A program made the position numbers and the translations under genes. Of a stretch of DNA of 64,000 nt, positions 27,957-36,400 are shown one piece after another. Each line of letters opens with the position of its first letter. Within the stretch, counting starts at the first letter, position 1. The stretch is from Streptomyces sp. SCUT-3 (GTDB taxonomy: Bacteria > Actinomycetota > Actinomycetes > Streptomycetales > Streptomycetaceae): assembly GCF_014083985.1 (NCBI RefSeq), contig NZ_CP046907.1, positions 62,001 through 126,000 on the forward strand, given 5' to 3'. The notes below the pieces were generated by a model. The model saw only the letters and a list, made by a program, of their open reading frames with translations. It made no database searches and was not told where the DNA came from.

Positions 27957-28433
27957 CTACCCGTGGTCGTAGACGGTGACGGCGACACCGCGGGCGCACA
28001 GGGTGCGTTCGACGATCGGCCCGATCAGCTCCCACCTGCCGCCGGCGAGGCCGCAGCCGATGCGGGGCATGTGCACGGAGGCTCCGTGGGCGAGTGCGTG
28101 GTCGGCGACGGTGCGCAGGCACTGCTCGACGGCGTCGTAGCGGATGGGCGGACCGCTGCTCCCGGTCTTCATGCCGTGCTGCGCGACCATGTTCGCGACC
28201 TGGACGTCGGGGCGGACGCGGACCAGCTGCACCGCCCCGAGGGCGAAGTCGTTGCCGGCGCGCCCGCGGTGCCACCGGCGGTACTCGCGTTCCGGTTCGG
28301 GCCAGCGGCGCGAGAGCGCGACGACGAACCCCCTGCCCCACCCGCCGCGGTCGTTGCAGATGTGCGCGATGATCTTCTGGCCCCCGGCCAGGGGGCAGGT
28401 CGCGTCCCCCGCGACGGTCTCCAGTGGTTCCAC
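27957..28433 (-). CDS. Macro domain protein (ADP-ribose-1''-phosphatase/Poa1-like)
   Basis: The 158-residue product is a stand-alone macro domain: GDATCPLAGGQKIIAHICND, then GGWGRGFVVALSRRW for the ADP-ribose-binding Asn/Asp and glycine loop, then VHMPRIGCGLAGGRWELIGP. Such domains remove or bind ADP-ribose derivatives. The GTG at 28433 was chosen because homology starts just after it; the frame is open further upstream with low-complexity sequence. No operon partner. Confidence 0.85.
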   Translation of the reverse strand: MEPLETVAGDATCPLAGGQKIIAHICNDRGGWGRGFVVALSRRWPEPEREYRRWHRGRAGNDFALGAVQLVRVRPDVQVANMVAQHGMKTGSSGPPIRYDAVEQCLRTVADHALAHGASVHMPRIGCGLAGGRWELIGPIVERTLCARGVAVTVYDHG

Positions 28434-28658
28434 GGCTCCATGCTGGTCCGCCCGGCCCCGCTCGTCCAGCCGTTTCCGCCGGTGCGCGGGCGGGCGGCGG
28501 GCGGCGGGGGCCCAAGCACGGACGGCGCCCGGTCCTGCAGCAACTTCGGCCACAACCAAATCCGTTGTCGCCGGTCTCAGTAATCGGAAGACTCGTTCGG
28601 GGCCGGCGGCAAGGACGACGCCGGCGGCCGTTCCGCTTCATCGACCCCGGGGGGACCC

Positions 28659-29570
28659 ATGACGCTCAGCATGCCCGGACGCGCTCTCACCCGCTTGACG
28701 GTCGTACTCGTGCTGGCCCTGGCGCTGGCGACCGGTACGACCGGGTGGTGGACGGGCGCCGTCGCACACGCCCGGACCGTCGAGTCCGGATCGCTCGACT
28801 TCGCCGGTGACGCCGGCGACTGGATCAGCGGTGGGCAGTCCTACTCCTACTCGACCACCTCGCAGGACCGCTTCGACGTCTCGGGCAGTGCGGACAACCG
28901 TGTCGTCTCCCTGTCGGTCGACGGGGCGAACGGCGACTGGTGGTACCTCGACCTCGCGGCACCGTCCGGCAGCACCCTGACGCCGGGCGAGTACACCGAC
29001 GCGGCCCGGTACCCGTTCAACGAGGGTGACCGGCCCGGGCTCTCCCTGTCCGGCAACGGGCGCGGCTGCAACACCCTCACCGGCTCCTTCACCGTCCTGG
29101 ACGTGGAGTTCGGGCCGAACGGGTACGTGCAGACGCTCCATGCCACGTTCGAGCAGCACTGCGAGGGGGGCACCGCCGCCCTGCGCGGCGAGGTGCGCGT
29201 CGGCAACCCCTCCCCGCCCGCAGAGCTCGGTCTCGGTCTCGACGTCGCGACGGACGGCGGGGCGAGCACGCTGAACGGCAACGCGACCGTGCACGGCACG
29301 GTCAGCTGCAACCAGCCGGTCCGGGTGACCGTTTCGGGCAGCGTCACGCAGGTGGCGAAGAAGACCCTCGTCAAGGGCTCGTACTCCACGGCGGTCTCCT
29401 GCGAGCCGGGCACCCCCGCCGCGTGGACGGCGGTCGCGGTCCCCTCCGGGAGCGCCCCGTTCATCAAGGGTGACGCGGAGGTCGCGGCACGCGCCTCCGC
29501 GACCGACCCGAACTACGGCGGAACCGTGACGGTCGACCGGACCGTGGCGGTCAGCCTCGACAAGGCCTGA
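28659..29570 (+). CDS. Secreted protein of unknown function
   Basis: The 303-residue protein has a Sec-type signal (basic start, LTVVLVLALALATGTTGWW, cleavage probably after AHA near residue 38). The mature part is Ser/Thr/Gly-rich, likely beta-structured, with four cysteines (two in NGRGCNTL and FEQHCEGG, later SCNQPV and SCEPGT) that could form disulfides. It resembles secreted hypothetical proteins of Streptomyces but I can assign no function. No neighbour in the same operon. Confidence 0.75.
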   Translation: MTLSMPGRALTRLTVVLVLALALATGTTGWWTGAVAHARTVESGSLDFAGDAGDWISGGQSYSYSTTSQDRFDVSGSADNRVVSLSVDGANGDWWYLDLAAPSGSTLTPGEYTDAARYPFNEGDRPGLSLSGNGRGCNTLTGSFTVLDVEFGPNGYVQTLHATFEQHCEGGTAALRGEVRVGNPSPPAELGLGLDVATDGGASTLNGNATVHGTVSCNQPVRVTVSGSVTQVAKKTLVKGSYSTAVSCEPGTPAAWTAVAVPSGSAPFIKGDAEVAARASATDPNYGGTVTVDRTVAVSLDKA

Positions 29571-29662
29571 GCCGCGCACGCGCACCGTCCCTGCGGGGCG
29601 GGCCGCCCCGGGACGGGGCCGGCCCGCCCCGCAGGCCCCGGGGGCGGGCGTCCGGCCGGCGG

Positions 29663-30669
29663 TCAGGCCAGTTCCAGCACCAGCTTGCCGGTGTTCTCGC
29701 CGCGGAAGAGCATCTGCAGGGTCTCGGGGAAGTCGTCCACGGTCCCTTGACCACGTGCTCCTTCACCTTGATCCGGCCCTCGCCGATCCAGCCGGCGATC
29801 TCCTGCGCGGCCTGCGCGTAGCGCTTGGCGTAGTCGAAGACGACGAAGCCCTCCATGCGGGCGCGGCGCACGAGCAGCGTCAGGTAGTTCGACGGGCCCT
29901 GGACCGGCGTCTCGTTGTTGTACTGGCTGATCGCGCCGCAGATCACGACGCGGGCGTGCATCGCCAGGCGGGTCAGGGCCGCGTCGAGGATCTCCCCTCC
30001 GACGTTGTCGAAGTAGACGTCGATGCCGTCGGGGGTCTGCTCGCGCAGCGCCCGCCTGATGTCGCCGGCGCGGTAGTCGATCGCCGCGTCGAAGCCGAGT
30101 TCGTCGGTCAGCAGGGCGCACTTCTCCGGTCCCCCGGCGATGCCCACGACCCGGCAGCCCTTGATCTTGGCGATCTGGCCGACCATGGTGCCGACCGCGC
30201 CGGCCGCGCCGGAGACCACGACGGTCTCGCCCTCCTTGAGGGCGCCGACGTCGAGCAGGCCGAAGTAGGCGGTCATGCCGGGCATGCCCAGCGCACCCAG
30301 ACAGGTCGAGGGCGGGGCGAGGGAGGGGTCGATCTTCGTCGCGCCCCTGCCGTCGGAGACGACGTGCTCCTGGACCCCGAAGGTGCCCACCACGAAGTCG
30401 CCGGGGCTGTAGCCGGGGTGGTTGGAGGCGGTGACCTCGACCACCGATCCCGCGCGCATGACCTCGCCGATGCCGACGGGCGGCAGGTAGGAGGGGCGGT
30501 CGTCGAGCCAGCCGCGCATCGCGGGGTCCAGCGAGACGAAACGCGTCCGGCCGGCGAACTGCCCCTCCCCCGGCTCCTCGGCGGGCACTGCGGCGTGCTC
30601 CCAGTCCTCCGGCCGTACGTCGCCCACGGGGCGGGAGGCCAGGCGGATCTGGCGGTTGATCGCTGACAT
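29663..30669 (-). CDS. NADP-dependent zinc-type medium-chain reductase (CurA/leukotriene B4 dehydrogenase-like), one-base frameshift
   Basis: Repaired, 335 residues. It starts MSAINRQIRLASRPVGDVRP and has VSGAAGAVGTMVGQIAKIKG for NADP binding, CLGALGMPGMTAYFGL and ISQYNNE, all typical of CurA-like NADPH-dependent enone reductases, which lack catalytic zinc. The last 28 codons (DDFPETLQMLFRGENTGKLV) are in another frame; adding one G to the run at 29744-29746 (C on the plus strand) restores the family's usual ending. A TetR-type palindrome at 30703-30720 lies just upstream, so the TetR gene at 31010 may control it. Confidence 0.85.
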
Positions 30670-30702
30670 GAAGACTCCTGATCGCTGGTGACGCAGAGCA
30701 GC

Positions 30703-30720
30703 GTACCGACCAGTAGGTAC
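30703..30720. promoter_or_regulatory. Probable TetR operator, copy 1
   Basis: GTACCGACCAGTAGGTAC is an imperfect palindrome 34 bp upstream of the reductase start. It shares ACCGAC-N2-GT-GGT with the sequence at 34271-34288. TetR family genes commonly use this kind of site; one is at 31010. Confidence 0.55.
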
Positions 30721-30739
30721 GGGCCGTCGGTGATGCGCG

Positions 30740-30925
30740 TCACATCGTGCGGTGCGGCCGGGCGGCCGCGATGTCGTCGCCGTTCCCGGTCAGCAGCGCG
30801 CGCAGCCGTACGAGCTGCCGCTCGCGCCGGGCCGGGGATTTGGTGCACCCGGTGCAGAGGGCGGCGCGCAGGCGGCCCGCCGGGGCCGGGGCGCGCTCGG
30901 CGGTGAAGCCGGTGCCGGTGGGCGT
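30740..30925 (-). pseudogene. Aldehyde dehydrogenase N-terminal fragment
   Basis: A minus-strand frame reads RLRAALCTGCTKSPARRERQ, then LVRLRALLTGNGDDIAAA, and stops at 30740. This matches the first ~45 residues of class 3-like aldehyde dehydrogenases (RLRATFRSGRTRPLAWRxxQLRALRALLTEHGDEI). The remaining ~400 residues, including catalytic Cys and Glu, are absent. No start codon is obvious. It is a relic between the reductase and the TetR gene. Confidence 0.5.
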
Positions 30926-31009
30926 GGTCGTGATCGTGGTCGCGGCCGCGCCGGCGGTCGTCGTCGCGGTCGCGTCCCGTCCTGTTCGGGCGGAAGGCGG
31001 AAGAGGGGA

Positions 31010-31570
31010 TCAGCGGGTGGCGGCCGGGGCGCCGAGCAGTCCGGCCAGCAGGGCGTCCGCCGCCGGGTCGAGCAGCCGCTCGCCGTCGGGTGCGGACTCC
31101 AGGCCGAGGACGAGGGCGATGCAGATGTCGGCCGCCTGCGCGGGTCCGGCGGGCGCGGTGGTGCCGGCCTCGGCGAACACGCCGGTCAGCAGGTGCCGCA
31201 GCTCGTCGGTGAAGCCGTGGCAGATGTCGCCGAACAGGCGGGTCCTCTCGTCGAGGAGTTCGGCGGTGTGCGGGGAGTCCCCGGTCAGTTGCAGCACCAG
31301 GGCGAGTCTGGCCCCCAGGACGCCCTTGGCGCGGGCCGCGGGCGGGGCGTCCGCGGCCGCGGCCCGCCGGGCCCGCCCGAGCGCCCGGGCGTGCAGGCGC
31401 TCGGCGAGCCGGCGGAAGGCGTCGTCCTTGCCGCGGACGTACTGGTAGACCGCAGACCGGGACACCCCCATGGCGGTGGCGATGTCGTCCACCGTGGTGC
31501 GCCGCACGCCGTACCGGGTCAGGCACTCGTAGGCGGCGTCCAGGACCTCGGTGAGCCGGTCGGTGGCCAT
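31010..31570 (-). CDS. TetR family regulator
   Basis: The 186-residue protein has a TetR DNA-binding domain at residues ~8-50 (VLDAAYECLTRYGVRRTTVD, MGVSRSAVYQYVRGKDDAF) and a helical ligand domain. It starts 2 bp after the DJ-1-like gene stop (31573), so the two are cotranscribed. Two similar palindromes, before the reductase (30703) and before the alpha/beta hydrolase (34271), are its probable targets by inference. Confidence 0.92.
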   Translation of the reverse strand: MATDRLTEVLDAAYECLTRYGVRRTTVDDIATAMGVSRSAVYQYVRGKDDAFRRLAERLHARALGRARRAAAADAPPAARAKGVLGARLALVLQLTGDSPHTAELLDERTRLFGDICHGFTDELRHLLTGVFAEAGTTAPAGPAQAADICIALVLGLESAPDGERLLDPAADALLAGLLGAPAATR

Positions 31571-31572
31571 CG

Positions 31573-32268
31573 TCAGCCCAGCGCCTTGAGCAGTTCGGCG
31601 GCGAGCGGGGCGGAGGAGGCCGGGTTCTGGCCGGTGACGAGGTTGCGGTCGGTCACGACGTTCGGGGCCCAGGGCTCGCCCTCGACGTAGTCCGCGCCCA
31701 GCTCGACGAGGCGGTCCTGGAGCAGCCACTTCGCCCTGTCGGCGAAACCGGCCTGGGCCTCCTCGGCGTTGCTGAAGCCGGTCAGCCGGTAGCCGGCGAA
31801 CGGCGAGCCGCCCTCCTCGCGCGCGGCGGCCAGCATCGCGGCCGGGGCGTGGCACACCACGCCCAGGGGCTTGCCGGACTCCAGGGCGGCGGTCAGCAGG
31901 CGGCCGGAGTCGGCGTTGACGGCCAGGTCCTCCATCGGGCCGTGGCCCCCGGGGTAGAACACGGCGTCGTAGTCGGCGAGGTCGACGTCCTCGAGCCGGA
32001 CGGGCCGCTGCAGCTCCGCCGCGGAGTCGAGGACCTTCTCGATCCTGGCGGCGCCTTCCGGCCCGCCGTTGACCTCGGGGGCCAGGCTCGCCCTGTCGAC
32101 GGTCGGCACGACGCCGCCGGGGGTGGCGACCACGACCTCGTGGCCCGCGTCCTTGAACGCCTCGTAGGGGACGGCGGCCTCCTCCGCCCAGAAGCCGGTC
32201 GGGTGCCGCGTGCCGTCCACCAGTGTCCAGTGGTCGGCCCCGGTCATCACGAACAGGATCCTTGCCAT
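31573..32268 (-). CDS. Type 1 glutamine amidotransferase-like / DJ-1/PfpI family protein
   Basis: The 231-residue protein has the nucleophile elbow GVVCHAPAAML with the reactive Cys, and the acidic partner region YPGGHGPMEDL, as in Hsp31/DJ-1 glyoxalases and deglycases. It likely handles methylglyoxal or damaged proteins. The ATG has AAGGAG 8-9 nt upstream. It is the first gene of a two-gene unit with the TetR gene and is divergent from a LysR gene across GGATCC-type repeats. Confidence 0.9.
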   Translation of the reverse strand: MARILFVMTGADHWTLVDGTRHPTGFWAEEAAVPYEAFKDAGHEVVVATPGGVVPTVDRASLAPEVNGGPEGAARIEKVLDSAAELQRPVRLEDVDLADYDAVFYPGGHGPMEDLAVNADSGRLLTAALESGKPLGVVCHAPAAMLAAAREEGGSPFAGYRLTGFSNAEEAQAGFADRAKWLLQDRLVELGADYVEGEPWAPNVVTDRNLVTGQNPASSAPLAAELLKALG

Positions 32269-32360
32269 GATGGTGCTCTCCTTCCGGTGCACGCTCCGAC
32301 GGATCGGGTCCGGAGCGTCAGTTCGTCGACAAGGCCGAACGTAGGCCGGGTCCGCCGCGG

Positions 32361-32400
32361 GGATCCAATAGGATCCTTGAGGTGAGGGATAGGAATTCCA
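32361..32400. promoter_or_regulatory. Probable LysR binding region between DJ-1-like and LysR genes
   Basis: GGATCC at 32361 and 32371 (10 bp apart, one helical turn) and the palindrome GGAATTCC at 32392-32399 lie between divergent genes. The layout fits a LysR recognition and activation site. Confidence 0.5.
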
Positions 32401-33347
32401 ATGGCGTGCGGGGAATGCCGCAGGGGGCGGAGAGCGTTCCGCCCGCGCCGGTGGACCTGTCCCTGCTGCGCACCTTCCTGGCCGTGCACCGGACCGGCTC
32501 CTTCACGGCCGCCGCGCCCCTGCTCGGCCTGTCCCAGCCGACCGTGACCACCCAGATCCGCTCGCTGGAGCGCCGCCTGGGCCGCCAGCTGTTCGACCGC
32601 CGGCCGCGCGGCGTGACGCCCACGCCCTTCGCCGACGAGCTCGCCCTGCAGGTCGCGGACCCGATCGACACCCTCGCGGCCGTCGCCGACCGCGGGCCGC
32701 TCGGCGGTGACGCGCCGCCGGAGCCGGTGCACCTGGCCGGGCCCGCCGAGTTCATCGGCTCCTGCGCCCTGCGCGCCCTGGCGCCGCTGATCGCGCGGGG
32801 CGTGCGGCTGCGGGTCGCCACGGGCCTGGCCGACGAGCTGCTCGACGGGCTGCGCGCCGGCCGGCACGACCTGGTGGTCTCGGCGCGGCGGCCCCGCGGC
32901 CGCGCCCTGACCGCCGTCCCGCTCGCGGACGAGGAGTTCGTGCTGGTCGCCTCGCCCGAGTGGGCCGGGCGCATCGGCCCGGACCGGGTCGCCGCGGACG
33001 GGCCCGCCGCCCTGCGCGGAGTGCCCCTGGTGACGTACTCGGAGGACCTGCCGATCGCACGCCGGTACTGGCGCCACGTCTTCGGGCAGCGCCTGACCGG
33101 GCAGCCCGCCCTGACCGTCCCCGACCTGCGCGCCGTGCTGACCGCCGTGGCCGCCGGGGCCGGCGTCACCGTCCTGCCCGGCTACCTGTGCCGGGCCGAG
33201 CTCGCCTCCGGCGCCCTGGTCGCGCTGCTGGAGCCGGAGGACCCGCCCATCAACACGGCCTACCTCGTCCAGCGCCCCGGCACCGCGGACAACCCGCACG
33301 TGGCGCTGGTCCGCGACCACCTGCGGCACGAGGCCCGCGGCTGGTGA
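32382..33347 (+). CDS. LysR family regulator
   Basis: 321 residues from this GTG. The winged helix-turn-helix is LSLLRTFLAVHRTGSFTAAA with SQPTVTTQIRSLERRLGRQL, followed by a periplasmic-binding-like effector domain. The family usually begins a few residues before DLSLLRTF, and the putative operator overlaps 32382-32400, so the ATG at 32415 may be the true start (310 residues). It is divergent from the DJ-1-like gene, which it probably controls, as is usual for LysR neighbours. Confidence 0.9.
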   Translation: MRDRNSNGVRGMPQGAESVPPAPVDLSLLRTFLAVHRTGSFTAAAPLLGLSQPTVTTQIRSLERRLGRQLFDRRPRGVTPTPFADELALQVADPIDTLAAVADRGPLGGDAPPEPVHLAGPAEFIGSCALRALAPLIARGVRLRVATGLADELLDGLRAGRHDLVVSARRPRGRALTAVPLADEEFVLVASPEWAGRIGPDRVAADGPAALRGVPLVTYSEDLPIARRYWRHVFGQRLTGQPALTVPDLRAVLTAVAAGAGVTVLPGYLCRAELASGALVALLEPEDPPINTAYLVQRPGTADNPHVALVRDHLRHEARGW

Positions 33348-33414
33348 GGAACCGGCCGGTGAGTGGTCCGCCGGCGGGCGGCGGGGGCCGGCGGGCGGGC
33401 GGCCCGCCGGGCCG

Positions 33415-34272
33415 TCAGCGCCCGGGGTGGGTTTGCAGGTGCTCCAGCAGCAGGCGGTCGAGCGCCTCCGGCGCCTCCTCGGGGATCCAGTGGCCGACGC
33501 CCGGGAGGGTCTCGAACCGGTAGGGGCCCTCCACCCAGTGCCCGGTCTTCCGCGCGGCGGCCGGGCCGAACGCCACGTCGTCGGTGCTCCACACGTACAG
33601 GACGGGCACGTCGACGGTGCCGATCGCGCCCTCGGGGCGGCCGGAGCGGTACCAGTTCAGCGCAGCGGTGAGGGCTCCCGGTTCCGACAGGTGCCGCAGG
33701 TACGCCTCCACGCTGCCCGGCGGGACCTTCTCCCCGTACAGGGCGCGGAGCCCCGCGGCGCCGTCGGCGAGCATGCGGTCCTCGGTCGCGGGCGTCTCGC
33801 GCCAGTCGCGCATGTACTGCGACTTCTCCTTCTGGTCCCGGTCGGTCCGCAGCGCCTCGGCCAGGGCCCCCGGGTGGGGGGTCGACACGACCGTCAGGGT
33901 GCGCAGGCGGGCGGGGTGGGCGGCGGCGGTCCACCAGGCGACCGCGCCGCCCCAGTCGTGGCCGGCCAGGTCGAAGGAGTCCCAGCCCAGTGCGTCGGCG
34001 ATCGCGACGACGTCGCCCACCAGGGCGTCCATGCGGTAGTCGGCGGGCCGCTGCGGGCGGACCCCGGGCGAGTAGCCCCGCTGGTCGGGGGCCACCACCC
34101 GGTGGCCGCGGGCGGCCAGGGCCTCGATCTGGCGCTCCCAGGCCAGGCCCGTCTGGGGGAAGCCGTGCAGCAGCAGCACCGGACGCCCGCCGGGCGGTCC
34201 GGCCGCGATCGCGTCGAACACGCCCGCGGGGGTCGGGATACTCGTACGAACGGCCACGGCCCACCTCTTCAT
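33415..34272 (-). CDS. Alpha/beta hydrolase (epoxide hydrolase/haloalkane dehalogenase-like)
   Basis: The 285-residue alpha/beta hydrolase has the oxyanion motif LLLHGFPQTG, nucleophile elbow DLAGHDWGGAVAWW (Asp nucleophile, as in epoxide hydrolases and dehalogenases), and a late Asp (WSTDD) and His (PGVGHWIPEEAP). The Asp nucleophile makes an esterase unlikely. The ATG lies within a TetR-type palindrome and has no clear ribosome site; a GTG 12 nt further in, preceded by AGAGG, is an alternative. Confidence 0.88.
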   Translation of the reverse strand: MKRWAVAVRTSIPTPAGVFDAIAAGPPGGRPVLLLHGFPQTGLAWERQIEALAARGHRVVAPDQRGYSPGVRPQRPADYRMDALVGDVVAIADALGWDSFDLAGHDWGGAVAWWTAAAHPARLRTLTVVSTPHPGALAEALRTDRDQKEKSQYMRDWRETPATEDRMLADGAAGLRALYGEKVPPGSVEAYLRHLSEPGALTAALNWYRSGRPEGAIGTVDVPVLYVWSTDDVAFGPAAARKTGHWVEGPYRFETLPGVGHWIPEEAPEALDRLLLEHLQTHPGR

Positions 34273-34288
34273 ACCGACTGGTCGGTCA
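34271..34288. promoter_or_regulatory. Probable TetR operator, copy 2
   Basis: ATACCGACTGGTCGGTCA contains ACCGAC-TG-GTCGGT at the start of the hydrolase gene. It matches copy 1 at 30703-30720, so the same regulator may bind both. Confidence 0.5.
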
Positions 34289-34455
34289 GCTTCCGGCGGA
34301 GGACGGGGTCCTGTCAAGTCCCGGGTCTCCGGACCGCCTTCCGGCGGCCGGCTCCCGGCGGCAGCCTCCCGTCCTCCGTCGGCCCTTCCCGGAGGCACGG
34401 GCGCGGCCGCCCGGGGCACCGCGATATTCGGTGGCGCCCCGGCGGCGGTGCCGCC

Positions 34456-34495
34456 TAGGCTCCGCCCCATGGCCTTCCGTCAGATCTACGGCTGA
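34456..34495 (+). promoter_or_regulatory. Leaderless promoter and 8-codon leader peptide before the macrolide glycosyltransferase
   Basis: TAGGCT (34456-34461) is followed by 7 nt and then an ATG at 34469 that opens the tiny frame MAFRQIYG-stop (34469-34495). The -10 to ATG distance implies a leaderless message. The frame lies 150 nt before the glycosyltransferase start. Confidence 0.5.
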
Positions 34496-34568
34496 CGCGC
34501 CGGGAACCGTCCCGGACCGTCCGAGCACTCCGCCGCCGACGCCCCGCTGCGCCGCCGCCGCGGCCCCG

Positions 34569-34592
34569 CGGTGCGCCCGCACGTGCGCACCG
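34569..34592 (+). promoter_or_regulatory. Hairpin between leader peptide and glycosyltransferase
   Basis: Perfect 8-nt arms CGGTGCGC (34569-34576) and GCGCACCG (34585-34592) with an 8-nt loop lie 74 nt after the leader stop and 53 nt before the gene. It could be part of an attenuator or mRNA switch. Confidence 0.45.
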
Positions 34593-34645
34593 GACCGCCG
34601 CGCTCCCGCCCCCGCCGATCTGACCCGGAAAAGAGTGATTCCCCC

Positions 34646-35821
34646 ATGTCCCGTCGCCGTGCCCATGTCGCGATGGTCGGCATCCCCGCGATCAGCCACG
34701 TCCTCCCGAGCATCGAGGTGATCCGCGAACTGGTCGCCCGCGGCCACCGGGTGACCTGCGCCAACGACCCGGCCGCGGCGGGCCCGATCACCGCCGCCGG
34801 CGCCGAGCTCCTCCCGTACGACTCCTCGCTGCCGGTCGCCGACAACGACTGGCCCGAGGACCCCGTCGCCGCGATGGGGGTCTTCCTCGACGACGCGATC
34901 CGGGCCCTGCCGCAGTTGCACGCCCTGTACGACGACGACCCGGCCGACCTGTACCTGTACGACATCGGCGCCTACGCCGCCCGCGCCCTCGCCGAGGCCC
35001 AGGGCCGCCCCCTCCTGCAGCTCTCCCCCACCTTCGTCGCCTGGGACGGCTACGAGGAGGAGGTCGGGGCGCAGCTGTGGCGGCTTCCGGGCGCCGAGGC
35101 GTTCCGGGCGAAGGCCGCCGCGTGGCTGGCCGGCTGCGGGGCGGTCACCACGGACGTGGGCGACTTCCTGGGCCGGCCCCCGCGGGCCCTGGCCCTGATC
35201 CCCCGTGCCATGCAGCCGAACGCGGACCGGGTCGACCCCGACGCGGTGACGTTCACCGGCCCCTGCCTCGGGCCGCGGACCGACCAGGGCACGTGGACGC
35301 GCCCGGCCGGCGCGGAGAAGGTGCTGCTGGTCTCCCTGGGTTCGGCGGCCACGCGGCAGCCGGAGTTCTACCGGCGCTGCCTGGCGGCCTACGGCGACCT
35401 GCCCGGCTGGCACGTCGTGCTCCAGATCGGCAAGTACGTCGCCCCGGCGGAGCTCGGCAGGATCCCGTCCAACGTCGAGGTGCACTCCTGGGTGCCGCAA
35501 CTGGCGGTCCTGGAACAGGCGGACGCCTTCGTCACCCACGCGGGGATGGGGGGCAGCAGCGAGGGGCTGTTCACCGGCACCCCCATGATCGCCGTCCCCC
35601 AGGCCTCCGAACAGCCCCTCAACGCCGACCGCCTCGTGGAACTGGGGGTGGCGCGCCGCATCGACACCACGGACGCCACGCCCGGGGCCCTGCGGACCGC
35701 CCTGGCCGAACTGACCGGAGACCCGCGGGTCGCCCGCCGCTCGGCGCTGCTGCGCGAGCAGGTGCGGGCCGAGGGCGGCACGGCGCGCGCCGCGGACCTC
35801 GTCGAGGAGACGCTCGGCTGA
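34646..35821 (+). CDS. Macrolide-inactivating-type glycosyltransferase (GT1, MGT family)
   Basis: The 391-residue GT-B enzyme begins HVAMVGIPAISHVLPSIEVI and has the donor-sugar motif VHSWVPQLAVLEQADAFVTH, then GMGGSSEGLFTGTPM, ending near PQASEQPLNADRL. This matches macrolide glycosyltransferases (Mgt/OleD/OleI) that inactivate macrolides by adding glucose to the desosamine 2'-OH. The ATG follows AAGAG with ~9 nt. A leader peptide and hairpin precede it and a strong terminator follows, so it is a single regulated unit. Acceptors could include other phenolics. Confidence 0.9.
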   Translation: MSRRRAHVAMVGIPAISHVLPSIEVIRELVARGHRVTCANDPAAAGPITAAGAELLPYDSSLPVADNDWPEDPVAAMGVFLDDAIRALPQLHALYDDDPADLYLYDIGAYAARALAEAQGRPLLQLSPTFVAWDGYEEEVGAQLWRLPGAEAFRAKAAAWLAGCGAVTTDVGDFLGRPPRALALIPRAMQPNADRVDPDAVTFTGPCLGPRTDQGTWTRPAGAEKVLLVSLGSAATRQPEFYRRCLAAYGDLPGWHVVLQIGKYVAPAELGRIPSNVEVHSWVPQLAVLEQADAFVTHAGMGGSSEGLFTGTPMIAVPQASEQPLNADRLVELGVARRIDTTDATPGALRTALAELTGDPRVARRSALLREQVRAEGGTARAADLVEETLG

Positions 35822-35833
35822 GCCCGGGTACGC

Positions 35834-35880
35834 GTACGGGCGGGGCGGCGGCCGGTTTCCGGTCGCCGCCCCGCCCGTAC
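35834..35880 (+). terminator. Terminator of the glycosyltransferase gene
   Basis: Perfect 17-bp stem (35834-35850 with 35864-35880) beginning GTACGGGCGGGG, with further pairing in the 13-nt loop, 12 bp after the stop codon. Confidence 0.8.
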
Positions 35881-35931
35881 GGTGCGCGAGGAGCCGGGGC
35901 CGGCCGCGCGGGCGGGCCGGCCCCGGCGGTG

Positions 35932-36336
35932 TCAGGAGCGGGGGGCCGGGGGCAGTACGAGGACCGTCACGCCCCGGTCCCGGTCGGCTCCGGCCGCGTC
36001 GAGCGCCTCGGCCAGGGCCGCGTACGGGTTCCGGCCGCGGGCGGCGCGGCCGCCGCCCTGCCGGGAGGGCCCGGTGGTGGCGTAGGTGTGCAGCAGGTCC
36101 TTGACCATGGTGCGGGTGTCGTCGCTGGCCGGGGCGTTGACCCCGGCGCGCTGCGCGGCGGCGGCCATGTCGGTGTCGGTGATCCGGTCGATGAGGCGGG
36201 GGTTGAGGTCGTCGCCGAACTCGGCGTAGAGGGCGAAGGCGACGGCGGTGGCCTTGCGCAGCCGGTTGTGGCGGATGCAGGTGGCACCCGGGGTGCCGAC
36301 GGGATAGACGTGGCGGGCGGTCGGCAGCACGGTCAC
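35932..36336 (-). CDS. Conserved hypothetical protein
   Basis: The 134-residue soluble protein begins VTVLPTARHVYPVGTPGATC, then IRHNRLRKATAVAFALYAEF, and ends in a Gly/Arg-rich stretch and a short hydrophobic strand (VTVLVLPPAP). AGGAGGA lies 8 nt before the GTG, so the start is firm. No domain is recognised and there is no operon partner. Confidence 0.7.
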   Translation of the reverse strand: MTVLPTARHVYPVGTPGATCIRHNRLRKATAVAFALYAEFGDDLNPRLIDRITDTDMAAAAQRAGVNAPASDDTRTMVKDLLHTYATTGPSRQGGGRAARGRNPYAALAEALDAAGADRDRGVTVLVLPPAPRS

Positions 36337-36400
36337 GACGGAGGTCCTCCTGGTGTCGTCCGGGAAGCGGGCGGGAATGCGTGCGGCGCGCGCCGCACGG

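Noticed and set aside
29663-30669. Reductase as a true pseudogene
   Set aside because: One added G restores the exact family C-terminus, and six other sites show the same one-base pattern, so sequencing error is preferred.
33415-34272. Alpha/beta hydrolase as the missing OleB of the 10-15 kb operon
   Set aside because: It shares the Asp-nucleophile fold, but lies 18 kb away on the other strand under a TetR-type site of its own, so no link is supported.
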